From positions 1 through 64,000 of the forward strand of contig JAFKKG010000011.1 of NCBI GenBank assembly GCA_017305715.1: a stretch of 64,000 nt of DNA, given 5' to 3'. This stretch comes from Hyphomicrobiales bacterium. Lineage in GTDB: Bacteria; Pseudomonadota; Alphaproteobacteria; Rhizobiales; Xanthobacteraceae. Numbering within the stretch: the stretch's first letter is position 1; each line of letters begins with the position of its first letter. Under the pieces are notes generated by a model. The model did no database searches. It worked only from the letters and a program-made list of their open reading frames with translations, and was not told the origin of the DNA. A program made the position numbers and the translations under genes. Shown here piece after piece: positions 1-8,394 of the stretch.

Positions 1-14
1 GCCGTAAAGCCATT

Positions 15-126
15 GCGCAGGGAAGGCCGGGTGTTCTCCGCTGGACCTGTATGCTCATGTGCATTTTGTTTTGTGCACGACGCACATGAGACCGCGGGTG
101 CAGCGCGCACCCGGTCTTCCCTGCGC
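15..126. repeat. Structured intergenic element with nested inverted repeats
   Basis: Positions 15-33 and 108-126 are 19-base arms that pair with a single mismatch (a possible G-U). Inside them, CTCATGTGC (54-62) pairs perfectly with GCACATGAG (82-90), and CGGGTGC (95-101) pairs with GCACCCG (107-113), which would compete with the outer stem. An open frame runs through it, but it has no ribosome-binding site and reads like translated repeat. I recall similar spurious proteins from Bradyrhizobium genomes, so this is probably a dispersed element; I cannot confirm copy number here. It lies downstream of the leftward SDR gene. The rest of 127-256 shows nothing I recognise. Confidence 0.6.
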
Positions 127-256
127 CCTCTGTTTGAAGAGGGCGGGAAGTTTTCCGGCATAACTTCGGGCGCATCGCGCCGCGAGAATGCGAAGGCGTA
201 TTTGCAAAACAACGATGCGATACTAGCGCACCTGTCAAGCTCGGCCATGACAGTCT

Positions 257-1102
257 CTACTCCCCCTTCACGAACCGCGCGAACGCCTCCGCATGATCCT
301 TGTGCCAGCGCGACAGGGCCGGCCGGTTTTCGACGATGTCGCCGGCGGCCCACAGTATCCGCCGTTCGTCGAGTTGCCGCGGCACGTCGTTGTCCGGACA
401 GAGGATGTAGAAATCGCCAGTATCGATGCGTTCAATCATGAAGTCGATGGTTTGCTCCGGCGTCCAGGCGCCCGCGGGTTTTTCGCTGCGGCCCCGCGCG
501 GTAAGGCCGGTGAAGACGTGACCGGGAATCAGCAAATGCGCGCTGATCTTGCAGCCATCTGTGTTGCGCAGTTCGTGCTGCAGCGCTTCGGTGAGCGCCT
601 TCACGCCGGCCTTGGAGACGTTGTAGGCGGGATTGCCGGGCGGCGTCGTGATGCCCTGCTTGGAGCCGGTGTTGATGATGAGCCCGGGCCTGCCGCGTTC
701 GATCATGTGGGGCGCGAAAGCCTGCGAGCCATGGATGATGCCCCAGAGATTGACATTGAGGATGCGCCGCCAGTTTTCCAGCGGCCCAAAACTGTTGCTG
801 TCGGGGCCGATGCCGGCATTGTTCATCAAAATGTCGGTGCCGCCGAAGCGCTTGCGCACCGCGGCCTCGAGCCCAACGACCTGCTCGAAGCTCGAGACAT
901 CGACCTCGGCGGTCATCACATCGGCGCCCCTGGCGGCGGACGACAATTTCGTGGCGGCCTCCGCCAGCCGCTCAGCGCCGATATCGGCAATGCAGACCTT
1001 CATGCCGAAGCCGGCAAACCGCATCGCGGCCGCAAGCCCGATGCCGGACGCGCCTCCGGTGATCACGGCGACATGATGGGCAGACATGGCAGGATGGGGC
1101 AT
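257..1102 (-). CDS. SDR-family NAD(P)-dependent oxidoreductase
   Basis: A 281-residue cytoplasmic classical short-chain dehydrogenase. The cofactor-binding loop TGGASGIG lies at residues 15-22, NNAG at 94-97, and the catalytic Ser147, Tyr160 and Lys164 (YNVSK) are all present. Substrate is unknown; the family oxidises alcohols or reduces ketones with NAD(P)H. The start at 1102 is chosen because GGAGGA sits about 7 bases upstream. The frame stays open further upstream, but that extension reads through a palindromic repeat at 1187-1214 and is not credible. The gene lies downstream of the ModE-like regulator on the same strand, 130 bases away. Family call is firm, specific function open. Confidence 0.9.
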   Translation of the reverse strand: MPHPAMSAHHVAVITGGASGIGLAAAMRFAGFGMKVCIADIGAERLAEAATKLSSAARGADVMTAEVDVSSFEQVVGLEAAVRKRFGGTDILMNNAGIGPDSNSFGPLENWRRILNVNLWGIIHGSQAFAPHMIERGRPGLIINTGSKQGITTPPGNPAYNVSKAGVKALTEALQHELRNTDGCKISAHLLIPGHVFTGLTARGRSEKPAGAWTPEQTIDFMIERIDTGDFYILCPDNDVPRQLDERRILWAAGDIVENRPALSRWHKDHAEAFARFVKGE

Positions 1103-1186
1103 GCGGATTTCCTCCGGACACAAATCGGGCTGGATTATGTATCGGAATTTGCGTGCGAACCACCATGCAAGAAGCGGCATGAGCCA

Positions 1187-1214
1187 CGTCGTCCCGGCGA
1201 AGGCCGGGACGACG
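1187..1214. repeat. Perfect palindromic intergenic element (REP-like hairpin)
   Basis: Twelve-base arms CGTCGTCCCGGC (1187-1198) and GCCGGGACGACG (1203-1214) flank a four-base loop. It sits between the ModE-like gene and the SDR gene, both read leftward. It could act as a terminator or transcript stabiliser. When translated it gives the PAKAGT / PAFAGT-like peptides often seen at spurious protein ends in Bradyrhizobiaceae, which points to a dispersed repeat. Confidence 0.7.
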
Positions 1215-1232
1215 ACCAGTAACAATGGTCAG

Positions 1233-1613
1233 CTAGCCCGCCCGCTTCTTTGGCCGGCTGATCTCGCCCCGCAGCGTCTGCAACTCCTTGCGCACCGCGC
1301 TGGCGGCGTTGCGCTCGATCTTGCGGTAGCGCTTGACCAGCGAGATGCCGAACGGCGTCAGCACCGCGCCGCCGCCATTCTTGCCGCCGGTCTGCGATTC
1401 GACGGCGGTCTGCCGGCAAATGCGGTTGAGCTCGTCGACCAGATCCCATGCACGCTTGTAGGACATCTCCATCTCACGGCCGGCGGCGGAGATCGATCCG
1501 CATCTGTGGATGTTTTCCAGCAGCAGGATTTTGCCAGGTCCGATCCGGCCTTCGGGCTCGAGATCGATACGGATGCTGAGCGAAGGAAGCGGCTTCGCAC
1601 TCGATTTCGCCAT
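1233..1613 (-). CDS. ModE N-terminal-type winged-helix regulator, single domain
   Basis: A 126-residue DNA-binding protein matching the LysR-like helix-turn-helix domain of molybdate regulator ModE. It has the motif GKILLLENIHRCGSISAAGR followed by MSYKRAWDLVDELN, and ends in a basic tail. It lacks the C-terminal molybdate-binding Mop domains of full-length ModE (about 260 residues), so what it senses is not evident. The ATG at 1613 begins MAKSSAKPLP; upstream Met codons add a short arginine-rich piece that looks non-native. It is divergent from the old yellow enzyme gene at 1738, and the 124-base space between them carries a small palindrome that may be its operator. Regulation of that neighbour is inferred. 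Confidence 0.8.
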   Translation of the reverse strand: MAKSSAKPLPSLSIRIDLEPEGRIGPGKILLLENIHRCGSISAAGREMEMSYKRAWDLVDELNRICRQTAVESQTGGKNGGGAVLTPFGISLVKRYRKIERNAASAVRKELQTLRGEISRPKKRAG

Positions 1614-1697
1614 GAAACATCTACTCACTATATCTTTGCGCGCGCAACGGTTGCCGCGCCGCATCAAGCCTTTTACGAACAGACTGAACCGGTTACA

Positions 1698-1711
1698 TAT
1701 TCGTATGAATA
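1698..1711. promoter_or_regulatory. Small palindrome in the divergent regulator/reductase promoter region
   Basis: TATTC-GTAT-GAATA, an inverted repeat with perfect 5-base arms, lies in the AT-rich patch between the divergent ModE-like gene (start 1613) and the old yellow enzyme gene (start 1738). Position and symmetry suit an operator. It includes an in-frame ATG at 1705 that would give an 11-residue longer reductase, but that ATG has no ribosome-binding site. Confidence 0.35.
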
Positions 1712-1737
1712 CGGAGAATTTGGAGTTCCAGTCCCTA

Positions 1738-2865
1738 ATGAAATATCCAGCATTGTTTTCACCGCTGCAGATCGGTCCCTACCAGCTCGAACATCGCGTC
1801 GCCCTGGCCCCCCTGACCCGGATGCGGGCGGAGAAGCCGGGCCTCTCGCCCCGGCCCCTGAATGTGGAATATTACGCCCAGCGCGCGACGCCGGGTGGAT
1901 TGCTCATTGCGGAGGCTTCGCCGGTCACCGCGACCGGTTTTGGCAGCCCCGGCGTACCCGGTATTTATACCGAGCAGCAGATCGCCGGCTGGCGAAAGGT
2001 GGTCGATGCCGTTCATGCCAAGGGCGGCGTGATCTTCCTCCAGCTCTGGCATGTCGGACGCGTTTCGCATTCCTCGTTTCAACCCGGCGGCGTGCTGCCG
2101 GTGGCTCCCTCGGCGGTTGCGATTCCGCCGGATTTGAAGATCGGGACCGCGGACGGCAAGGCCGTGGTGTATGAGACGCCCCGCGCGCTGGAGACGTCGG
2201 AGATTCCAGGCGTCGTCGATGCCTACCGGCAGGCGGCCAGAAATGCGCTCGCCGCCGGCTTCGACGGCGTCGAGATTCATGGCGCCAACGGCTATTTGAT
2301 CGAACAGTTCCTGCAGTCGCACACCAATCTGCGCACCGATCAATATGGCGGCTCCATCGAGAACCGTGCGCGCTTCCTGATGGAAGTGACCAACGCCGTG
2401 GTCGGGGTCTGGGGAGCGAACCGCGTCGGGGTGCGGTTGTCGCCCTATGGCATCGCCAATGGCAGCGGCGAGCCGGATCCGATGCCGCTCTACACGCATG
2501 TCGTGCAATCGCTCAATCCGCTCGGGCTCGCTTATCTGCATTTCATCGAGCCGCGCTCCAGCGGCGCCGGCCGCGCCGAGGTCAACCATCAGAACGTGCC
2601 GTCGGCGATGGTGCTGTTCCGACCCATTTGGAAAGGCGTGCTGATCACGGCCGGCGGCTTCACCGGCGAGACCGCAAATGCCGCGATCGCCGACGGCCAC
2701 GCCGATGCGATTGCGTTCGGGCGGATCTTCATCTCCAATCCGGACCTGCCGCGCCGCCTGCAACGCGGCTTCCCGCTGACGCCCTATAACCGCGCGACGT
2801 TCTATGGCGGCGACGCCGCCGGATATACCGACTATCCCGTCCACGATGAGCTGGCGCAGGCGTGA
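1738..2865 (+). CDS. Old yellow enzyme family alkene reductase (NemA-like)
   Basis: A 375-residue FMN-dependent TIM-barrel NADH:flavin oxidoreductase. It should reduce activated C=C bonds or nitro groups of electrophiles with NAD(P)H in the cytoplasm. Visible hallmarks are the N-terminal PLTRMR strand, LQLWHVGR, and the ligand-binding His181/Asn184 pair in HGANGYLIEQFL, followed by DQYGGSIENR and a C-terminal YTDYP. Start 1738 is preferred because it gives the usual N-terminus MKYPALFSPL; GGAG lies about 13 bases upstream, so the ribosome site is loose and 1705 remains possible. NemA-type genes are commonly repressed by a linked regulator, and a ModE-like regulator is divergent here, though NemR itself is a TetR protein. 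Confidence 0.9.
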   Translation: MKYPALFSPLQIGPYQLEHRVALAPLTRMRAEKPGLSPRPLNVEYYAQRATPGGLLIAEASPVTATGFGSPGVPGIYTEQQIAGWRKVVDAVHAKGGVIFLQLWHVGRVSHSSFQPGGVLPVAPSAVAIPPDLKIGTADGKAVVYETPRALETSEIPGVVDAYRQAARNALAAGFDGVEIHGANGYLIEQFLQSHTNLRTDQYGGSIENRARFLMEVTNAVVGVWGANRVGVRLSPYGIANGSGEPDPMPLYTHVVQSLNPLGLAYLHFIEPRSSGAGRAEVNHQNVPSAMVLFRPIWKGVLITAGGFTGETANAAIADGHADAIAFGRIFISNPDLPRRLQRGFPLTPYNRATFYGGDAAGYTDYPVHDELAQA

Positions 2866-2889
2866 CGTAACGGGCAAAAGGTCCCGCCC

Positions 2890-3402
2890 ATGTTCCCGGA
2901 AGACGAGCCGGAAAAGAAAAGGCCAAAACCGGTAGCGGCGGGCAAACCCGCCGCCGGCCAATGCCTGTGCGGAAAAGTCTGTTTCGAGATCGACGTGCCG
3001 GCACGCTGGGCCTGGCACGATCACACCTCGTCCAGCCGCCGCGCGCATGGCGCGGCCTATGCCACCTATGTCGGAAGCTGGCGCAAGCGTTTTCGAATCA
3101 CCAAGGGCAAGGCGTCGATCACGCGCTATGAAGACAAGGCAACCAAAACCGCACGCAGCTTCTGCGCCAGTTGCGGCACGCCGATCGCTTATGAGCGCCC
3201 GCGCTCGCCGCACATGGTCAACATCCCCCGCGCGCTGTTCACCGGCCGCACCGGCCGCCAGCCGCTCTATCACATCGCGATCGAGGAATTGCAGGAATGG
3301 GCCTACACCGGCGAGCCGCTGGTGCCGCTGAAAGGTTTTCCCGGCGTGGTCTGGCAGCGCTCGAAAAAGAAGAAACGGACCGACCGCGAAGGGATGTTTT
3401 GA
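2890..3402 (+). CDS. GFA / CENP-V fold zinc protein with altered central ligands
   Basis: A 170-residue protein of the glutathione-dependent formaldehyde-activating (GFA) superfamily. The structural zinc ligands are present as CLCG (Cys25, Cys27) and CASC (Cys92, Cys95). The central motif, normally CHCxxCRR and carrying the second zinc site, instead reads HDHTSSSRR at residues 43-51, so those cysteines are missing. Enzymatic formaldehyde or glutathione chemistry is therefore doubtful. The C-terminus is lysine-rich. It lies 24 bases after the old yellow enzyme gene on the same strand and could be cotranscribed. Fold call is good, function unknown. Confidence 0.75.
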   Translation: MFPEDEPEKKRPKPVAAGKPAAGQCLCGKVCFEIDVPARWAWHDHTSSSRRAHGAAYATYVGSWRKRFRITKGKASITRYEDKATKTARSFCASCGTPIAYERPRSPHMVNIPRALFTGRTGRQPLYHIAIEELQEWAYTGEPLVPLKGFPGVVWQRSKKKKRTDREGMF

Positions 3403-3514
3403 TCGTACGCTCTGCCACGCAATGCAGCCATGACCGCGCTCCATTGATCCCGTCATCGCCGGTCGTCATGATGGCCGTATCCCGCAGGGCAACGAGCCGC
3501 GGGCTGGAGGAACT

Positions 3515-5179
3515 ATGAAAAACAAGATCACCGGGCGCTCGGCCTTTCTCGCATTGCTGAAGGACGAGGGCATCACGCATCTGTTCGGCAACCCCGGCAC
3601 CACCGAACTGCCGATCATGCACGCGCTGAAGGATCATCCCGACCTCACCTATGTGATGGCGATGCAGGAAAGCCTGGTGGTCGCGATCGCCGATGGCTAC
3701 AGCCGCGCCTCGGGCAAGCTCGTCGCCTGCAACGTCCATGTCGCGCCCGGCCTCGGCAATGCGATGGGCTCGCTGTTCAACGCGGCCTTCACCGGCACGC
3801 CGATGATCCTGACCGCGGGCCAGCAGGAGCAGGGTCACGGCCTGATGGAGCCGGTGCTGTATGGCCCGCTGGTGCAGATGGCCGAGCCGCTGGTGAAATG
3901 GGCCGTCGAGGTGACGCGGCTGGAGGATCTGCCGCGCATCGTGCGCCGCGCCGCCAAGATCGCGACCACGCCGCCGACCGGGCCGGTGTTCATCTCGCTG
4001 CCGGGCGATATCCTGAACGCCGAAGCCGGCATCGAACTCGGCCGCTCGACCCGCGTCGATACCCGCGTCAAGCCGTCCGACGAAGCGTTGCAGGCGCTGG
4101 TCGCGCGCATCCTCAAGGCCGAGCGGCCGGTAATCATCACCGGCGACGAAATCGTCAAGAGCGACGCGTTGAAGGAAGCGGCCCAATTCGCCGAAGCGAT
4201 CGGCGCGCCCGCCTATCAATGTTCGACGCCCTACGGCGCGCATTTCCTGTCGGAAAGCCCGTGCTTCATGGGCGCATTGTCGCGCCTGCAGAAGCAGGTG
4301 CGTGAGGTGCTGTCGCCCTATGATCTGATGATCGTGCTCGGTGCCGATCCGTTGCGGATGTCGGTCTACAGCGAAGTCGATCCGCTGCCCGATGGACTTG
4401 GGATCGTGCAGATCGGCCTGGTCGATTGGGATCTCGCCAAGAACTACGGCGCCGAGATCGCGCTGAAGGCCGACGTCAAGGAAACCTTGCGGGCGCTGAT
4501 TCCGGCGCTGAAGGCGGCGGGCGGCGGTGCGCTCGAGACGCGTGCCAAACAAGGTGTGGCGGCATTGGCTTCGAAGAACTGGACGGCGAAGCGCAAGCCG
4601 CTGATCGAGCAGATTTCGAAGGCGGCGACCAAATCTCCGATCGATCCGGACTGGCTCGCCTTGCAGGTGGTGGAAGCGATGCCTGACAACGCGATTCTGG
4701 TCGACGAGGGCCTGACGTCGTCGCGGAATCTCATCAACTTGCGGCCGCATCGCGATCGCTATGGCTATCATGCGCTGGCGTCTGGCGGCATCGGCTGGGG
4801 CCTGCCGGCCTCCGTCGGCGTCAGCCTTGCCAACCCGGAGCGGCCGGTAGTGTGCTATTCCGGCGATGGCAGCTCGATGTATTCGATCCAGTCGCTGTGG
4901 ACCGCGGCCAACCACAAGCTGCCGCTCACCTTCATCATCGTCAACAATGGCGGCTACCGCATCATCAAGCAGCGCCTGCTCGCGTTCCACGGCGACGATC
5001 ATTATGTCGGCATGGATTTTGTCGATCCGCCGGTCGATTTCACCGGCGTCGCCAATTCGCTGGGGCTGGAAGCGATCAAGGTCACCGATCCCGGCCAGTT
5101 GAAGTCGGTGCTGTCGTCGGCGATCGGCCGCCCCGGTACCAAGCTGATCGAAGTGGTGGTGAGCAATTCGGTGAATTGA
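3515..5179 (+). CDS. Thiamine-diphosphate-dependent decarboxylase, benzoylformate decarboxylase-like
   Basis: A 554-residue three-domain ThDP enzyme of the acetolactate synthase / benzoylformate decarboxylase superfamily. The N-terminus has FGNPGTTELP, typical of benzoylformate decarboxylases, and catalytic Glu52 in MQES. The C-terminal cofactor motif runs from GDGSSM near residue 450 to NNGGY about 26 residues later. The likely reaction is non-oxidative decarboxylation of an aryl or alkyl 2-oxoacid to an aldehyde; carboligation is also possible. The start is supported by GGAGGAAC a few bases upstream. A palindromic repeat follows at 5197. The exact substrate cannot be read from sequence. Confidence 0.88.
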   Translation: MKNKITGRSAFLALLKDEGITHLFGNPGTTELPIMHALKDHPDLTYVMAMQESLVVAIADGYSRASGKLVACNVHVAPGLGNAMGSLFNAAFTGTPMILTAGQQEQGHGLMEPVLYGPLVQMAEPLVKWAVEVTRLEDLPRIVRRAAKIATTPPTGPVFISLPGDILNAEAGIELGRSTRVDTRVKPSDEALQALVARILKAERPVIITGDEIVKSDALKEAAQFAEAIGAPAYQCSTPYGAHFLSESPCFMGALSRLQKQVREVLSPYDLMIVLGADPLRMSVYSEVDPLPDGLGIVQIGLVDWDLAKNYGAEIALKADVKETLRALIPALKAAGGGALETRAKQGVAALASKNWTAKRKPLIEQISKAATKSPIDPDWLALQVVEAMPDNAILVDEGLTSSRNLINLRPHRDRYGYHALASGGIGWGLPASVGVSLANPERPVVCYSGDGSSMYSIQSLWTAANHKLPLTFIIVNNGGYRIIKQRLLAFHGDDHYVGMDFVDPPVDFTGVANSLGLEAIKVTDPGQLKSVLSSAIGRPGTKLIEVVVSNSVN

Positions 5180-5196
5180 GCCGAGATCCATCAACC

Positions 5197-5274
5197 CGTC
5201 ATTGCGAGCGAAGCGAAGCAACCCAGCCGTGCGTCAAAGAAAGTATGGATTGCCTCGTTGCGTTCGCGATGACG
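5197..5274. repeat. Dispersed intergenic palindrome (CGTCATTGCGA...TCGCGATGACG type)
   Basis: The element starts CGTCATTGCGAGCG and ends CGTTCGCGATGACG, an imperfect inverted repeat about 78 bases long between two convergent genes (stop 5179 on +, stop 5292 on -). It encodes peptides like RHCERSEAT when translated, a familiar false protein tail in Bradyrhizobium and Rhodopseudomonas annotations. It could serve as a bidirectional terminator. Confidence 0.7.
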
Positions 5275-5291
5275 GTGATAGAGCTCGGCCT

Positions 5292-6680
5292 CTACCCGGC
5301 CGCCTTCGCCGGCACACCCGGCCGATACCGGTTCGCCGGATGCTGCGCCGTCAGCCGCGCGCGGCCCGCGCCGAAAAGCTTCTCGCGCAGCGTGCCCTCG
5401 GCATAGGCCTGCTTGTAACGGCCGCGACGCGTCAGTTCGGGCACCAGCATGTCGGTGATATCCTCGAAATCGCCGGGCGAGGTCGCGAACGCGACGTTGA
5501 GGCCGTCGACATCGGTCTGCTCGAACCAGGTCTCGATATCGTCGGCGACCTTCTCGGGCGTACCGACCACGACCGGTCCGGCGCCGCCGATGCCGACATG
5601 TTCGATGACCTCGCGCACGGTCCAGACCCGGTCCGGATCGGCGCGGGTGACATTGTCGAGCGCGGTGCGGCCGGCGTCGTTCTGGACGTGGCGGACCTGC
5701 TGGTCGAGGTCGTAGCCGGAGAAATCGACGCCGGTCCAGCCCGACATCAGCGCCAGCGCGCCTTCGGGATTGATGTGCGTACGGTAGTCGGCGTATTTCG
5801 CCTTCGCCTCCGCCTCGGTACGCCCGAGGATGATCGTCATCATGCTGAACATTAGTATCTCGGCCGGGTTGCGCCCGATCTCGCCTGCCAGCGTGCGGAT
5901 CGCCGCCACGCGCGGCCCGATGATCTTGGCCGACGGCCCCGACATGAACACGCATTCGGCGTGCTGGGCCGCGAACTGCCGGCCGCGCGGCGACGTGCCG
6001 GCCTGGTACAGCACCGGCGTCCGCTGCGGCGACGGCTCGCTCAGGTGAATCGCATTGAGCCGGTAATGATTGCCCTCATGCGAGATCGGATGCACCTTCG
6101 CAGGGTCGGCAAAGATACCCCGCGCCCGGTCGCGCAGCACGGCGGCGTCCTCCCAGCTGCCTTCCCAGAGCTTGTAGACCAGCTCCATATATTCGTCGGC
6201 AATCTCGTAGCGGTCGTCATGCGCGGTCTGCTTGTCCTTGCCGGCGCCGCGCGCGGCGCTGTCGAGATAGCCGGTCACCACGTTCCAGCCGACGCGCCCC
6301 TCGGTGAGATGGTCGAGCGTCGACATTCTTCGAGCGAACGGGTAGGGCGGCTCGAACGACAGATTGCTGGTGACGCCGAAGCCGAGATGCTTGGTCACCG
6401 CCGCCATCGCCGGGATCAGCATCAAAGGCTCGTTCGACGGCGTCTGCGCCGCATTGCGCAGCGCGGCATCGTGGCTGTTGCCGAACACGTCGTAGACGCC
6501 GAGCACGTCGGCGAGAAACAGGCCGTCGAACCGGCCGCGTTCCAGCGTCCTGGCGAGATCGAGCCAGTAGGGCAGGCGGTTATAGCCGAGGGTGCGGTCG
6601 CGCGGATGGGTCCACAACCCGGGCGACTGATGTGCCACGCAGTTCATGGCAAAGGCGTTGAGCCGGATCTGCTTTTTCAT
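5292..6680 (-). CDS. NtaA/SnaA/DszA-family FMN-dependent monooxygenase
   Basis: A 462-residue luciferase-like flavin monooxygenase of the NtaA/SnaA/DszA subclass, which oxygenates chelators, sulfur heterocycles or similar compounds using FMNH2 from a separate reductase. Family signs are the N-terminal MKKQIRLNAF strand, SNLSFEPPYPFARRMSTLDH, GRVGWNVVTGYLDSAARG and QAGTSPRGRQFAA. The length fits the subclass (about 440-470). No flavin reductase is adjacent. No good ribosome site precedes the ATG, but upstream frame gives no better start. It is divergent from the M20 peptidase across 183 bases. A second member of this family lies at 28.4-29.7 kb in this window. Substrate unknown. Confidence 0.88.
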   Translation of the reverse strand: MKKQIRLNAFAMNCVAHQSPGLWTHPRDRTLGYNRLPYWLDLARTLERGRFDGLFLADVLGVYDVFGNSHDAALRNAAQTPSNEPLMLIPAMAAVTKHLGFGVTSNLSFEPPYPFARRMSTLDHLTEGRVGWNVVTGYLDSAARGAGKDKQTAHDDRYEIADEYMELVYKLWEGSWEDAAVLRDRARGIFADPAKVHPISHEGNHYRLNAIHLSEPSPQRTPVLYQAGTSPRGRQFAAQHAECVFMSGPSAKIIGPRVAAIRTLAGEIGRNPAEILMFSMMTIILGRTEAEAKAKYADYRTHINPEGALALMSGWTGVDFSGYDLDQQVRHVQNDAGRTALDNVTRADPDRVWTVREVIEHVGIGGAGPVVVGTPEKVADDIETWFEQTDVDGLNVAFATSPGDFEDITDMLVPELTRRGRYKQAYAEGTLREKLFGAGRARLTAQHPANRYRPGVPAKAAG

Positions 6681-6863
6681 GGTGGTGAGGCCCTGGAGGT
6701 TCCCGGCATACGCCGCAGCGTTGCTTCCGTCAGTTCGCCGAAATTGTTGTATTCCGTGGGTCTTAGCAAGGGCCCATTCGGTCCCGATTCGTGCTACTTC
6801 CAGTAGACGATTTATCTAGCTACACTGACTGGTCGATAGGTCGCGGGTGCAAGAGGAAAACAC

Positions 6864-8249
6864 ATGGTGACGAGAGCCGACGCGATAGAAAACGTGCGTC
6901 AGCATTTTCATTCCGGCGAATTTCTCGCCGAACTCAACCGCCGGGTCGGCTTTCGGACGCAGAGCCAGGAACCGCTGCCGGGCGATCCCTTGCGCGCCTA
7001 TCTCGTGGAAGGATTGCAGCCTGCATTTCAGGAGCTCGGGTTTTCGACCCGCCTGATCGAGTCGCCGATCGGCAAGGGCCCCTATCTGCTGGCCGATTAT
7101 TGCGAGGACCCGTCATTGTTGACCGTGCTTTCCTACGGTCATGGCGATGTCGTCGGCGGCATGGCCGGCGAATGGCGCGACAATCTCAATCCGTGGCAGA
7201 CCACGACCAGGGGCGATCGCGTCTATGGCCGCGGCACCGCCGACAACAAGGGCCAGCACAGCATCAACATGGCGGCGCTCCGTGCCGTCCGCCAGGCCCG
7301 CGGCGGCAAGCTCGGCTTCAATGCCAAGTTCATCATCGAGACCAGCGAGGAGATCGGCTCGCCGGATCTGGCGCAGGTCTGCCAGTCGCTGCAACATGAG
7401 CTTGCGGCCGACCTGCTGCTCGCCTCCGACGGTCCGCGGCTGTCGGCGGACCGGCCCACCATCTTCCTCGGCTGCCGTGGCGGCGTGCGAATCCATCTCG
7501 ACGTCGACCTACGCGAGGGCGGCAATCATTCCGGCAATTGGGGCGGCCTGCTCGCCAATCCCGCCACCATCCTGGCGAACGCCATCGCAGCCCTGGTCGA
7601 TCACAGGGGACGGATGAAGCTGGAGGTGATGAAGCCGCCGCGCATCTCGAACCAGATCCGTGCCGCGTTGGCCGATGTCGAGGTCGTGCCGATGGCGGAC
7701 GAGCCGCAGATTTCCGAGAACTGGGGCGAGGATGGCCTCTCGGCCGCCGAACGGGTCTATGCCTGGAACACGCTGGAAGTGCTGGCGATGTCATCGGGCA
7801 ATATCGAGCAGCCCGCGAATGCCATACCGGGCGTGGCCCGCGCCGTGCTGCAGCTGCGCTTCGTGGTCGGCACCAGATACGAAAAGGTGGTCGACGCTGT
7901 CAGGGCCTATCTGCACGCCAACGGCTTTTCGATGGTTGACGTCAGCGGGCAACAGCGGTTCGGCGCGTCGCGCACCGATTTCGACAGCCCCTGGGTCGGC
8001 TGGGCGGCGAACTCGATCCGCCAGACCACCGGCAAGGCGCCGGCGATCCTGCCGAATATCGGCGGCTCGCTGCCCAACGGCGTGTTCGCGGAAGGGCTCG
8101 GCCTGCCGACGATCTGGATTCCGCATTCCTATCCCGGCTGTTCGCAGCATGCGCCGGACGAACACATTTTGTTGCCGGTCACCGAGGAAGCGCTGGCCAT
8201 CATGGCGGGCCTGTTCTGGGATCTCGGCGAGATGCCGCGCAAATCGTAG
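6864..8249 (+). CDS. M20 family metallopeptidase / amidohydrolase
   Basis: A 461-residue zinc hydrolase of the ArgE/DapE/ACY1/CPG2 family, likely a cytoplasmic deacylase or peptidase. Metal-site motifs are YGHGDVV (His93, Asp95), GRGTADNKGQ (Asp127) and ETSEEIGSP (general base Glu162 and ligand Glu163), with a late HSYPGCSQHAPDEH giving the last histidine. The dimerisation lid domain between is intact by length. GAGGA lies 7 bases before the ATG. It is followed in the same direction by an IclR regulator and faces a carboxylate transporter operon, so import and hydrolysis of an amide-linked acid is a reasonable but unproven role. Confidence 0.9.
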   Translation: MVTRADAIENVRQHFHSGEFLAELNRRVGFRTQSQEPLPGDPLRAYLVEGLQPAFQELGFSTRLIESPIGKGPYLLADYCEDPSLLTVLSYGHGDVVGGMAGEWRDNLNPWQTTTRGDRVYGRGTADNKGQHSINMAALRAVRQARGGKLGFNAKFIIETSEEIGSPDLAQVCQSLQHELAADLLLASDGPRLSADRPTIFLGCRGGVRIHLDVDLREGGNHSGNWGGLLANPATILANAIAALVDHRGRMKLEVMKPPRISNQIRAALADVEVVPMADEPQISENWGEDGLSAAERVYAWNTLEVLAMSSGNIEQPANAIPGVARAVLQLRFVVGTRYEKVVDAVRAYLHANGFSMVDVSGQQRFGASRTDFDSPWVGWAANSIRQTTGKAPAILPNIGGSLPNGVFAEGLGLPTIWIPHSYPGCSQHAPDEHILLPVTEEALAIMAGLFWDLGEMPRKS

Positions 8250-8290
8250 TTCGGGGATGGTTCGTGTGGCGGAATAAGAACGATGCTGCG

Positions 8291-8312
8291 GCGCAAAACC
8301 GATGTTTTGTGC
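8291..8312. terminator. Hairpin between the M20 peptidase and IclR genes
   Basis: GCGCAAAAC (8291-8299) and GTTTTGTGC (8304-8312) pair at 8 of 9 positions with a 4-base loop, the ninth being a possible G-U. It sits 41 bases after the peptidase stop and about 80 bases before the IclR start. A terminator or an operator for the autoregulating IclR protein are both possible; no clear U-tract follows. Confidence 0.35.
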
Positions 8313-8394
8313 GACATAATTTAGCTCGACGTATCGTCAGACGAAACAGTGCCCTGTTGTCCCGCCGACGCTCCCTCTAGGATCAGGGAGCGCG

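Noticed and set aside
13-441. A 142-residue open frame covering the left-edge repeat
   Set aside because: No ribosome-binding site, composition of a translated palindromic repeat, and its 3' half is antisense to the well-supported SDR gene.
3403-3514. A thiamine riboswitch before the ThDP enzyme
   Set aside because: The gap has only ordinary GC-rich sequence and a ribosome site; no conserved THI-box elements are visible.
3239-5221. A 660-residue open frame on the - strand
   Set aside because: Antisense to the ThDP decarboxylase, which has all cofactor motifs; the - frame has none.
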